A DNA stretch of 64,000 nucleotides, taken from assembly GCF_003581615.1 (NCBI RefSeq), contig NZ_QXFH01000077.1:66552-130551 (forward strand), read 5' to 3'. A program made the position numbers and the translations under genes. Numbering within the stretch: position 1 is the first letter of the stretch; each line of letters opens with the position of its first letter. Source of the stretch: Flagellimonas lutimaris. GTDB taxonomy: Bacteria; Bacteroidota; Bacteroidia; Flavobacteriales; Flavobacteriaceae. The notes below the pieces were generated by a model that did no database searches, was not told where the DNA came from, and saw only the letters and a program-made list of their open reading frames with translations. This document shows, in pieces, positions 16,448 through 25,043 of the stretch.

Positions 16448-18280
16448 ATGGCTGAAGAAAAACAAAACGTTGAGGTAGAAGAAACTGCCGCAGCACCAGA
16501 AGTAAAAGAAGCAGAACCCAAACAAAATCCACAGGAATTTCTTGAGAATTTTGATTGGGACAAGTACGAAGAAGGAATTGAGCGTGTAGATGATACGAAG
16601 CTTAAGGAATTCGAAACACTTGTAGAGGAAAACTTTGTGGACACTGCCGATGAGGAAGTAGTGGAAGGAAAAGTAGTTCACATGACAGACCGTGAGGCAA
16701 TCATTGACATCAATGCTAAGTCCGAAGGTGTGATTTCCTTGAATGAGTTCCGCTACAATCCTGACCTAAAAGTTGGTGATAAAGTTGAGGTACTTATAGA
16801 TATCCGTGAAGACAAAACCGGTCAGTTGGTATTGTCTCACCGTAAAGCAAGAACAATCAAGGCGTGGGAGCGTGTTAACAACGCACACGACAAAGAAGAG
16901 ATTGTTACTGGATTCGTTAAATGTCGTACCAAAGGTGGTATGATCGTTGACGTTTTCGGAATCGAGGCGTTCTTGCCAGGTTCTCAGATCGATGTGAAAC
17001 CTATCCGCGATTACGATCAGTATGTAGGTAAGACCATGGAGTTCAAAGTAGTGAAAATCAACCACGAGTTCAAAAACGTGGTAGTATCTCACAAAGCTTT
17101 GATCGAAGCGGACATCGAAGAGCAGAAAAAAGAGATCATCGGCCAGTTGGAAAAAGGTCAAGTATTGGAAGGTGTGGTCAAAAACATTACATCATACGGG
17201 GTATTTATCGACCTTGGAGGTGTGGATGGATTGGTTCACATTACCGACCTTTCTTGGAGCCGAATCAACCACCCGAACGAAGTTGTAGATCTAGATCAGA
17301 AATTGAACGTTGTTATCCTTGATTTCGATGATAACAAGTCAAGAATCCAGTTAGGTCTTAAACAATTGGAGAAACACCCATGGGATGCCCTAGGTGATGA
17401 GATCAAAGTTGGTGACAAAGTAAAAGGTAAAGTTGTTGTGATCGCAGATTACGGTGCATTTATCGAAGTTGCCGAAGGTGTAGAAGGTTTGATCCACGTT
17501 TCAGAAATGTCGTGGAGCACACACCTAAGATCAGCACAAGACTTTGTAAATGTTGGTGACGAGGTTGAAGCTGTTGTATTGACCTTGGATAGAGAAGATC
17601 GTAAAATGTCATTGGGTATTAAGCAATTGACGCCAGACCCATGGACCGATATTACGACTAAATATCCTGTTGGATCAAGACACAAAGGAATCGTTAGAAA
17701 CTTTACCAACTTTGGTGTATTCGTAGAGTTGGAAGAAGGTATCGACGGTTTGATCTATATTTCTGACCTTTCTTGGACCAAGAAAATCAAGCACCCATCC
17801 GAGTTTGTTGCCGTAGGTGACACTTTGGAGGTGGAAGTATTGGAATTGGACGTAGAAGGACGCAAATTGAGCCTTGGACACAAACAAACCACAGAGAACC
17901 CTTGGGATAAGTATTCCGAAGAGTTTGCTGAAGGTACAGTACACAAAGCTGCAATTGCAGATGTCGTTGACAAAGGAGCTACAATCAACTTCAACGAGGA
18001 TATCGTTGGATTTGTTCCACAACGTCACATGGAAAAAGAAGACGGCAAAAAACTTGTAAAAGGTGAAGAAGCTGAATTCAAGATCATCGAGTTCAACAAA
18101 GATTTCAAAAGAGTTGTGGCTAGCCACACGGCAATCTTTAGAGAGCAAGAAGACAGAAATGTGAAAGCTGCTGCCAAGAAAAGAGCCGCATCTAAAGATG
18201 AAGCTGCTCCAACCCTTGGTGATGCCAACTCCGCATTGCAAGCATTGAAAGACAAAATGGAAGCCGACAAGAAAAAGTAA
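16448..18280 (+). CDS. rpsA: 30S ribosomal protein S1
   Basis: mRNA-binding ribosomal protein with six S1 (OB-fold) repeats beginning near residues 62, 150, 237, 321, 408 and 496; repeats 3-5 carry the canonical YGVFIDL / YGAFIEV / FGVFVEL cores and end in ITDLSW, VSEMSW and ISDLSW. The first 55 residues are an acidic extension and the last 40 a lysine/alanine-rich tail. At 610 residues it is the usual size in Bacteroidota. Codon use is strongly biased, as for a highly expressed gene. Own promoter and a strong terminator. Confidence 0.97.
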   Translation: MAEEKQNVEVEETAAAPEVKEAEPKQNPQEFLENFDWDKYEEGIERVDDTKLKEFETLVEENFVDTADEEVVEGKVVHMTDREAIIDINAKSEGVISLNEFRYNPDLKVGDKVEVLIDIREDKTGQLVLSHRKARTIKAWERVNNAHDKEEIVTGFVKCRTKGGMIVDVFGIEAFLPGSQIDVKPIRDYDQYVGKTMEFKVVKINHEFKNVVVSHKALIEADIEEQKKEIIGQLEKGQVLEGVVKNITSYGVFIDLGGVDGLVHITDLSWSRINHPNEVVDLDQKLNVVILDFDDNKSRIQLGLKQLEKHPWDALGDEIKVGDKVKGKVVVIADYGAFIEVAEGVEGLIHVSEMSWSTHLRSAQDFVNVGDEVEAVVLTLDREDRKMSLGIKQLTPDPWTDITTKYPVGSRHKGIVRNFTNFGVFVELEEGIDGLIYISDLSWTKKIKHPSEFVAVGDTLEVEVLELDVEGRKLSLGHKQTTENPWDKYSEEFAEGTVHKAAIADVVDKGATINFNEDIVGFVPQRHMEKEDGKKLVKGEEAEFKIIEFNKDFKRVVASHTAIFREQEDRNVKAAAKKRAASKDEAAPTLGDANSALQALKDKMEADKKK

Positions 18281-18299
18281 TCGGACTTTTCAATGATAC

Positions 18300-18333
18300 G
18301 AAGCCCCGCTGGAAACAGTCGGGGCTTTTTTTA
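18300..18333 (+). terminator. rpsA terminator
   Basis: AAGCCCCG, loop, CGGGGCTT followed by a run of seven T residues, 20 bp after the rpsA stop. Confidence 0.85.
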
Positions 18334-18394
18334 TGTCCCGAACATTTTAAAGAATTGCTTACTTTTGTATTCAACCGAGTTGGTCACACAGCAT

Positions 18395-18931
18395 ATGAGT
18401 CAAAAAGTACTGCTTACTTCAAAAGAAATCAACATCATACTGCACCGGTTGGCCTGTCAGCTAATGGAAAACCATTTGGATTTCAAGGATACCGCACTAA
18501 TCGGTATTCAACCACGAGGTGGTTTTTTGGCGGAGAGGTTGGTAAAGATTCTCAAGAAGGAATACAAGATCAAACATATTGACCTGGGATTCTTGGATAT
18601 CACATTTTTTAGGGACGACTTTGGACGAGGAGAAATTCTGAAAGCCAATTCCACACAAATGAATTTTTTGGTGGAGGATAAAAAAGTGGTGTTTATAGAT
18701 GATGTGCTCTATACCGGAAGAAGTATCAGGGCGGCACTAACGGCAATCCAATCCTTTGGAAGACCAAGTAGTATTGAACTTTTAACACTGATCGACCGAC
18801 GTTTTAGCAGACACTTGCCCATACAGCCAACGTATAGAGGTAGACAGGTTGATGCCATCAATGATGAAAAAGTTAAGGTGATGTGGGAAGAAAATGATGG
18901 TGAGGATAAAGTATATTTAATAAGCAAATAA
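18395..18931 (+). CDS. pyrR: PyrR phosphoribosyltransferase / pyr regulator
   Basis: 178 residues from the ATG at 18395; the frame is open to 18293 but that part covers the rpsA terminator and lacks homology. The PRPP-binding loop is VVFIDDVLYTGRSIRAA (near 95-110), typical of PyrR. In Gram-positives PyrR binds pyr mRNA and has uracil phosphoribosyltransferase activity. It is followed after 6 bp by pyrB, so it heads a pyrimidine operon. A TACTTTTG box at 18360-18367 may be its -7 element. I saw no clear PyrR anti-antiterminator structure in the short leader. Confidence 0.92.
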   Translation: MSQKVLLTSKEINIILHRLACQLMENHLDFKDTALIGIQPRGGFLAERLVKILKKEYKIKHIDLGFLDITFFRDDFGRGEILKANSTQMNFLVEDKKVVFIDDVLYTGRSIRAALTAIQSFGRPSSIELLTLIDRRFSRHLPIQPTYRGRQVDAINDEKVKVMWEENDGEDKVYLISK

Positions 18932-18937
18932 AAAAGA

Positions 18938-19864
18938 ATGAGCGAATTAAGTGTAAATCACTTGTTAGGAATTAAGTATCTGAACAAAAAGGATATATCG
19001 CTCATTTTTGAAACCGCCGATCATTTTAAGGAAGTAATCAATCGTTCCATTAAAAAGGTGCCCACACTCAGGGATATCACCATAGCCAATATCTTTTTTG
19101 AGAACAGTACCCGAACAAAATTGTCTTTTGAACTGGCCGAAAAACGACTTTCAGCCGATGTAGTCAATTTTTCCGCAGGGCAATCCTCTGTTAAAAAAGG
19201 GGAGACCCTCATCGATACCGTAAATAATATACTTTCTATGAAAGTGGATATGGTTGTGATGCGTCACCCGAATCCGGGAGCAGGCATCTTTTTATCAAAA
19301 CACGTAAAAGCGGCAATAGTCAATGCAGGCGATGGAGCCCATGAACACCCGACACAAGCGTTATTGGATTCTTATTCCATACGAGAGAAGTTGGGTGATG
19401 TAGGAGATAAAAATGTGGTGATTGTTGGTGATATCCTTCACTCACGGGTAGCGTTGTCCAACATATTTGCCTTAAAATTGCAGGGAGCTAACGTAAAAGT
19501 TTGTGGGCCACGGACATTGATTCCCAAACATATTGAATCGTTAGGGGTAGAAGTGGAGACCAATTTGAAAAAAGCACTGGAGTGGTGCGATGTGGCCAAT
19601 ATGCTTCGGGTTCAGAACGAACGTATGGATATCAGCTATTTCCCATCCACGCGGGAGTACACACAACAGTTCGGGGTGAACAAACAACTCTTGAACAGTT
19701 TGGACAAACAAATTGTGATCATGCACCCTGGGCCGATAAACCGAGGTGTGGAAATTACAAGCGATGTGGCCGATTCCGACCAATCCATTATTTTGCACCA
19801 AGTAGAGAATGGAGTGGCAGTCCGAATGGCCGTACTTTATCTATTGGCATCAAAAATTAAGTAA
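18938..19864 (+). CDS. pyrB: Aspartate carbamoyltransferase catalytic subunit
   Basis: Condenses carbamoyl phosphate and aspartate in UMP synthesis. The carbamoyl-phosphate site is FENSTRTKLSFELAEKRL (near residues 50-67), with HPTQALLDSYSI near 130 and MHPGPINRGVEI near 263. Length 308 is normal. No pyrI gene follows, so the enzyme is probably unregulated by a separate regulatory chain; PyrR next door is the likelier control. Confidence 0.96.
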   Translation: MSELSVNHLLGIKYLNKKDISLIFETADHFKEVINRSIKKVPTLRDITIANIFFENSTRTKLSFELAEKRLSADVVNFSAGQSSVKKGETLIDTVNNILSMKVDMVVMRHPNPGAGIFLSKHVKAAIVNAGDGAHEHPTQALLDSYSIREKLGDVGDKNVVIVGDILHSRVALSNIFALKLQGANVKVCGPRTLIPKHIESLGVEVETNLKKALEWCDVANMLRVQNERMDISYFPSTREYTQQFGVNKQLLNSLDKQIVIMHPGPINRGVEITSDVADSDQSIILHQVENGVAVRMAVLYLLASKIK

Positions 19865-19867
19865 GAG

Positions 19868-20200
19868 ATGATTTTCGACAAAGACGGAACAACAACTATT
19901 GTTTTTCAAGAAAAAACTACACTTTCCGGGTTTTTGGAAAACCTGAACAAAGCCTACCCCAAACTAAAGCACGACAATATTGTAGTCAATCTTTTTTCTT
20001 TTGATAAACTTACGATTGGTGATATTTTGGAGTTTTTGGATATTTCCAACACCCATAAAGGTTCAGGACAATCTTTTGTTCTGGTGACGGATAAGCTAAG
20101 TTATGATGAAGTTCCAGAAGAAATAAGTGTGGTGCCCACTTTACAAGAAGCAAAGGACCTTATCGAAATGGAAGAAATAGAACGTGATCTTGGCATATGA
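19868..20200 (+). CDS. Conserved hypothetical protein next to ribonuclease Z
   Basis: 110 residues, soluble, alternating strands and helices (TTIVFQEKTTLSGFLENLNKAY, then GQSFVLVTDKLSYDEVPEE). The fold pattern is reminiscent of a STAS or similar small alpha/beta domain, but I do not recognise a family signature. It begins 3 bp after pyrB and its stop overlaps the rnz start by 4 bp (ATGA), so it is translationally coupled to rnz. Function unknown. Confidence 0.8.
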   Translation: MIFDKDGTTTIVFQEKTTLSGFLENLNKAYPKLKHDNIVVNLFSFDKLTIGDILEFLDISNTHKGSGQSFVLVTDKLSYDEVPEEISVVPTLQEAKDLIEMEEIERDLGI

Positions 20201-21132
20201 AACTTACCATTTTAGGTTGTTATGCCGCTACACCAAGAACATTTACCAATCCAACATCGCAGGTACTCGAGATAAAAAACCACCTATTTTTAATTGATTG
20301 TGGCGAAGGAACCCAAGTACAGCTTAGAAAGTACAAAATCAAGTTTTCCAGAATCAATCACATATTTATATCACATCTTCACGGGGACCACTTTTTTGGA
20401 CTTCCAGGATTGATTTCAACCTTCAGGTTGTTGGGCAGGGACAAAGAACTACATATTTATGGTCCAAAAGGGATAAAGCAGGCCATAACCTTATTTTTAA
20501 AGCTTGGAGATTCTTGGACCAATTACCCATTGATATTTCACGAGTTGGAATCTAAAGAATCCGAACTCATTTATGAGGATGAAAAAGTTACAGTGCGTAC
20601 AGTCCCATTGATTCACAGGGTATATACCAATGGATTTTTGTTTCAAGAAAAAGAAGCACCAAGAACTTTGAATATTGAAGCAGCTAAAGCTTATGGAATC
20701 GATAAGAGCCAGTTCAATAATATTAAAAAAGGTGTTGATGGCGTGGACGAATCCGGAAATACAATTCCCAATAAGCAACTTACTTTAGATCCACCCGAGC
20801 CCAAAAGTTATGCTTTTTGTAGTGATACGGTGTATAACGAATCGATTTTACCTATCATAAAAGATGTAACGGTGCTTTACCACGAATCTACTTTCTTGGA
20901 ATCCGAATCCCACCTTTGCGACAAAACAAAGCATTCCACTTCGAAACAAGCGGCACAAATTGCCAAGAAAGCCGATGCGAAACTTCTTGTTTTAGGGCAT
21001 TATTCAACGCGTTATAAATCCATCGAACTGTTTGGGGAAGAAGCCAAGGAGATTTTTCCTTATGTCGATTTGGCAGATGATGGCAAGATATTTGACTTTG
21101 GCAGCAAAAGGATTTTAGCAAAACTTTTCTAA
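20197..21132 (+). CDS. rnz: Ribonuclease Z
   Basis: Metallo-beta-lactamase-fold endonuclease that trims the 3' trailer of tRNA precursors. The zinc motif HxHxDH is in SHLHGDHFFGLPGL (about residues 62-75). Further ligands are in CSDTVY (near 208) and LVLGHYSTRY (near 266). Length 311 is typical of the short bacterial form (RNase Z, ElaC type). Coupled to the preceding unknown gene. None of the tRNA genes here encode CCA, so RNase Z processing followed by CCA addition is the expected route. Confidence 0.95.
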   Translation: MKLTILGCYAATPRTFTNPTSQVLEIKNHLFLIDCGEGTQVQLRKYKIKFSRINHIFISHLHGDHFFGLPGLISTFRLLGRDKELHIYGPKGIKQAITLFLKLGDSWTNYPLIFHELESKESELIYEDEKVTVRTVPLIHRVYTNGFLFQEKEAPRTLNIEAAKAYGIDKSQFNNIKKGVDGVDESGNTIPNKQLTLDPPEPKSYAFCSDTVYNESILPIIKDVTVLYHESTFLESESHLCDKTKHSTSKQAAQIAKKADAKLLVLGHYSTRYKSIELFGEEAKEIFPYVDLADDGKIFDFGSKRILAKLF

Positions 21133-21154
21133 ACCTGTTGCTTTGAGGAGATTC

Positions 21155-21162
21155 TAATTTTG
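21155..21162 (+). promoter_or_regulatory. Possible -7 box before pdxH
   Basis: TAATTTTG fits TAnnTTTG and lies 15 bp before the pdxH ATG; no convincing TTTG at the -33 position, so the assignment is tentative. Confidence 0.35.
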
Positions 21163-21176
21163 ACGAACTTCACGTC

Positions 21177-21824
21177 ATGCAAAAAGACTTGAGCAACTAT
21201 AGGAAATCCTACGAAAAAAGTGAATTGACAGAGGAGATCGTAAAGGAGAATCCACTGGAACAATTTCAAAAGTGGTTCCACGAAGTGGAAGCTTCCGATG
21301 GAGTGGATGAACCCAATGCCATGACTGTTTCGACCATTGGTTTGGATGGATTCCCGAAGAGTAGAGTGGTCTTAATGAAGAAATTTACTTTTGAAGGCTT
21401 TATTTTCTATACCAATTACCAAAGTGAAAAAGGCAAGGCGATTGGAGCGAATCCATCTGTTTGTTTATCTTTTTTTTGGCCAAATATGGAACGCCAAGTC
21501 ATTATAAAAGGTACAGCCGAGAAGATAGCTGAAAACCTTTCCGATGGATATTTTGAATCCAGACCCACAGGAAGCCAACTCGGTGCCATAGTGTCCGACC
21601 AGAGTGAAGTGGTACCTTCCCGGGAGTATTTGGAGAAGGAGTTGAACAATCTGGAAAAAAAATATGATGGGAAGGAAATTCAAAGACCCGACTATTGGGG
21701 AGGGTATTTGGTGCGCCCCATATCCATTGAATTTTGGCAGGGACGTCCCAATAGATTGCACGATCGAATTCGATATACCCTTCAAGAGGATTTTGATTGG
21801 AAAATTGAACGTTTGGCACCCTAA
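21177..21824 (+). CDS. pdxH: Pyridoxamine 5'-phosphate oxidase
   Basis: FMN enzyme that oxidises pyridoxine/pyridoxamine phosphate to PLP. Signature parts are FPKSRVVLMKKF (FMN contacts, near 60), FYTNYQSEKGKAI (near 80), and the C-terminal EFWQGRPNRLHDRIRY followed by WKIERLAP, the family's usual last residues. Length 215 is exactly typical. The next gene begins 10 bp later. Confidence 0.96.
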   Translation: MQKDLSNYRKSYEKSELTEEIVKENPLEQFQKWFHEVEASDGVDEPNAMTVSTIGLDGFPKSRVVLMKKFTFEGFIFYTNYQSEKGKAIGANPSVCLSFFWPNMERQVIIKGTAEKIAENLSDGYFESRPTGSQLGAIVSDQSEVVPSREYLEKELNNLEKKYDGKEIQRPDYWGGYLVRPISIEFWQGRPNRLHDRIRYTLQEDFDWKIERLAP

Positions 21825-21834
21825 TTCCGATAAG

Positions 21835-22323
21835 ATGAAACAATTAATACTGATGCGACATGGGAAATCCTCTTGGGATTACGATGTCTCGGACAATGAT
21901 AGACCTTTAAAGCAAAGAGGGGTTAACGATGCCCATTTGGTTTCTCAAACCTTTGGGTTGCATGCTCCTTCAATCGATTTTATATATTCCAGCCCTGCCA
22001 ACCGTGCTTTGCACACCAGTATGATTTTTATAAGAAATCTGGAATTTGACCTGTCCAAATTCAAGGTCAACAATATGCTCTATGATTTCTCGGGCAACAG
22101 TGTACAGCAATTTGTGCAACAATTGGACAATGATTTAAACACTGTAGCCATATTTGGTCACAATTATGCCTTCACTTCACTTGCAAATACTTGGGGAGAT
22201 CAGTATATTGAGAACGTTCCCACAGCAGGACTTGTGCACATTACATTTGGTGTGGACGATTGGTCCAAAATATCAGGGGGTACCACTAAACAAATGGTCT
22301 TTCCAAAACACTTGAAAAAATAA
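21835..22323 (+). CDS. Histidine phosphatase family protein, SixA-like
   Basis: 162 residues from the ATG at 21835; the longer in-frame ORF to 21664 lies inside pdxH and is not homologous. The phosphohistidine catalytic motif LMRHGKSSWD is at about residues 6-15, and the second His is in FGHNYAF (near 108). SixA removes phosphate from histidine of phosphotransfer proteins in E. coli; the substrate here is unknown. It ends directly before ppk1 (stop and start adjacent), so the two are coupled. Confidence 0.9.
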   Translation: MKQLILMRHGKSSWDYDVSDNDRPLKQRGVNDAHLVSQTFGLHAPSIDFIYSSPANRALHTSMIFIRNLEFDLSKFKVNNMLYDFSGNSVQQFVQQLDNDLNTVAIFGHNYAFTSLANTWGDQYIENVPTAGLVHITFGVDDWSKISGGTTKQMVFPKHLKK

Positions 22324-24399
22324 ATGGTAAAAACAAAGAACGAATATATTAATAGAGAAATCAGTTGGTTACAATTTAATGCTAGGGTACTGCAGGAGAG
22401 TAAGGACCATAGAGTTCCGCTGATTGACCGATTACGATTTTTAGGAATTTTCAGTAACAATTTGGATGAGTTTTTCAAGGTAAGGTACGCCACGGTAAAA
22501 CGTATTGTAGATGCCGGGAAAACTGGAAAAAGTGTCTTGGGTGGAGAAAAAGCAAAAGACCTTTTGGAGGAAATTACCAAAATTGTGATTGACCAGCAGT
22601 CACGTAGTCTTGAGGTTTTTAAGGAAATAGATAGAGAACTGCGAGAAGAAAATATTTTTATCATCAGGGAAACAGAAGTAAATGAAAGTCAAGCTGAATT
22701 TATTCGGGACTATTTCTTTAAAAAGGTAAATCAGGAGTTGATGACCATCATCCTCAATGATCTTACCGAATTTCCCTTGCTGAAGGATACGGCGGCTTAT
22801 TTGGCGGTTAAAATTGTAATGAAGAACGGCTCTGCGAAGGGCAAACACAACCGATATGCACTTATTGAAATTCCCAAAGGAATAGATAGATTTGTTGTAT
22901 TGCCAAAAGAAGGGGATAAGGATTTTGTCATCATGTTGGATGATTTGATTCGTTTTTGTTTGGACAGTGTTTTCACCATGTTCGAGTTTGAATCCATTTC
23001 TGCTCACATGATTAAAATTACAAGGGATGCGGAGTTGGATATTGACAATGATTTGAGCAAAAGCTTCATTGAAAAGATCTCTTCTAGCGTAGAGCATAGA
23101 AAAATAAGTGACCCTGTACGTTTTGTTTACGACAAAAGTATTGACAAGGATACCCTTCAATTCCTAAAGGAAAAAATGGATATCATGGATACTGATAGCG
23201 TTATTCCTGGTGGCCGTTACCACAATAGAAGGGATTATATGGGCTTTCCTAGCCTGGGAAGGAATGACCTTATGTACGATAAAATTGAGCCCTTACCAGT
23301 AAAGGGATTAAGTATGAAGGGGAGTTTGTTGGATATCATTGCCCATAAAGATTATATGATCTATGCCCCATACCATACCTTTAGTTACGTAACCAAGTTT
23401 TTGCGAGAAGCTGCACTAGATCCCCAAGTACGAAGTATTAAGATCACGATATATCGATTGGCGAGTGATAGTCAAATTGCATCAGCTTTGGTCAATGCGG
23501 TCAAAAATGGAAAGCAGGTGACCGTGCAGATTGAATTGCAAGCTAGGTTCGATGAGCAGAACAATATTGAATATGCCAACCATTTACAAGACGAAGGGGT
23601 TAAGTTGATTTTTGGTGTTCCTGGACTAAAAGTACACAGTAAGGTTTGCTTAGTGGAACGCGAAGAGGATGAGGGAATCAAAAGGTATGGTTTTATCAGT
23701 ACAGGGAATTTTAACGAGTCTACGGCAAAGATTTATACGGACTACACCTTATTTACCGCCCACCAAGGTATCCTTAAGGATATGAACAAAGTGTTCGGGT
23801 TTTTCGAGACCAATTATAAAATCAACAAATACAAGCATCTAATCGTATCTCCGCATTACACTAAATCAACTTTTATGAAGTTGATTGACCAAGAAATCGA
23901 GTATGCAAAGGCAGGTAGGGAGGCCTATATCAAAATAAAGATAAACAGCCTTACTTCGTATAAAATGGTGGATAAGCTTTATGAGGCCAGTAGGGCAGGA
24001 GTTAAAATACAAATGATTGTTCGCGGTGTATGCTGTCTTATTCCCGGTGTTGAGGGCATGAGCGAGAATATCGAAGCCATCAGTGTCGTTGATAAATTTT
24101 TAGAGCATCCTAGATTGTTCATTTTTGGGAATGGCGGTGATATGAAAATTTATATTTCTTCGGCAGATTGGATGACGCGAAACCTCGACTTTAGGGTTGA
24201 GGTAGGGTGTCCTGTTTACGACCCGGATATCAGACAAGAATTGCTCGATACTTTTGATATTTCTTGGAGAGATAATTCCAAGGCAAGAGTGTTCTCGGCA
24301 AAACAGGACAATGCCTATAGAAAGCGTGCCAAAGGGGAGCCTGAGCTACGTTCTCAATTTGAAATGTATGATTATTATAAACGAAAGTTGGAGGCTTAA
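22324..24399 (+). CDS. ppk1: Polyphosphate kinase 1
   Basis: Makes inorganic polyphosphate from ATP at the membrane. 691 residues, the usual length. The N-terminal domain begins NREISWLQFNARVLQE. The autophosphorylated histidine is His438 (in LKVHSKVCLV), and the second catalytic histidine is His595 (FLEHPRLFIF). ISTGNFNESTAKIYTDY, a PLD-like motif, follows the first. Cotranscription with a histidine phosphatase suggests linked phosphate metabolism, which is inference. Confidence 0.96.
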   Translation: MVKTKNEYINREISWLQFNARVLQESKDHRVPLIDRLRFLGIFSNNLDEFFKVRYATVKRIVDAGKTGKSVLGGEKAKDLLEEITKIVIDQQSRSLEVFKEIDRELREENIFIIRETEVNESQAEFIRDYFFKKVNQELMTIILNDLTEFPLLKDTAAYLAVKIVMKNGSAKGKHNRYALIEIPKGIDRFVVLPKEGDKDFVIMLDDLIRFCLDSVFTMFEFESISAHMIKITRDAELDIDNDLSKSFIEKISSSVEHRKISDPVRFVYDKSIDKDTLQFLKEKMDIMDTDSVIPGGRYHNRRDYMGFPSLGRNDLMYDKIEPLPVKGLSMKGSLLDIIAHKDYMIYAPYHTFSYVTKFLREAALDPQVRSIKITIYRLASDSQIASALVNAVKNGKQVTVQIELQARFDEQNNIEYANHLQDEGVKLIFGVPGLKVHSKVCLVEREEDEGIKRYGFISTGNFNESTAKIYTDYTLFTAHQGILKDMNKVFGFFETNYKINKYKHLIVSPHYTKSTFMKLIDQEIEYAKAGREAYIKIKINSLTSYKMVDKLYEASRAGVKIQMIVRGVCCLIPGVEGMSENIEAISVVDKFLEHPRLFIFGNGGDMKIYISSADWMTRNLDFRVEVGCPVYDPDIRQELLDTFDISWRDNSKARVFSAKQDNAYRKRAKGEPELRSQFEMYDYYKRKLEA

Positions 24400-24408
24400 T
24401 AAAGAGGC

Positions 24409-24990
24409 TTAACCGTGCATGGTTTCCTTTTTGCCGAGGTCTTTCATTAACTGGGCTTCGTACTCCAATAGCTCCTCCCATTTCTTATCCACTTCCTCCT
24501 TTTTTCCGTATTTACGGGCAAACTTTAGGAACATGGTGTAGTGGTTGGCCTCGCTGACCATTAAATTGCGGTAGAATTCGGATAACTCTTCATCGTCTAT
24601 CTCTTCTGAAAGTAATCTAAAACGTTCACAACTGCGAGCTTCAATCAGTGCGGCATATAAAAGTTTGTGCACCAAATGTGTTTCTCTACTACCACCTTTT
24701 GGGAAGAACTTCATCAATTCAATTACGTATTCATCCTTTCGTTCGCGTCCCAAGACCCATCCACGATTGATAATTTTATCGTGCACCATATTAAAGTGTC
24801 CCATTTCTTCACGGGCAAGCGCGGTCATCTCCTTTACCAATTCCGATTTTTCCGGAAAGCCGATAATCAAGGAAATTGCAGTACTGGCTGCCTTTTGCTC
24901 GCAATAGGCATGGTCCGTCAAAATTTCTTCAATATTTTTTTCAACAATGTTTACCCATCTTGGGTCTGTCGGAAGTTTAAGGCCTAACAT
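24409..24990 (-). CDS. miaE: tRNA-(ms2io6A37) hydroxylase MiaE-like
   Basis: Ferritin-like di-iron monooxygenase that hydroxylates the isopentenyl group of ms2i6A37 in tRNA. Metal ligands fit the EQKAAS (near 31), REEMGHFNMVHD (near 79) and ARSCERFRLL plus EANHYTMF (near 132 and 160) segments. Length 193 is typical. It is convergent with ppk1 with only 9 bp between stops. Confidence 0.9.
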   Translation of the reverse strand: MLGLKLPTDPRWVNIVEKNIEEILTDHAYCEQKAASTAISLIIGFPEKSELVKEMTALAREEMGHFNMVHDKIINRGWVLGRERKDEYVIELMKFFPKGGSRETHLVHKLLYAALIEARSCERFRLLSEEIDDEELSEFYRNLMVSEANHYTMFLKFARKYGKKEEVDKKWEELLEYEAQLMKDLGKKETMHG

Positions 24991-25043
24991 GAATACGTTT
25001 TTGAATGTTACGAATGCAAAGATAAAAGTATTGTGCGGTAAGT

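Noticed and set aside
18293..18394. N-terminal extension of PyrR by 34 residues
   Set aside because: It covers the rpsA terminator and has no similarity to PyrR; the ATG at 18395 gives the family start.
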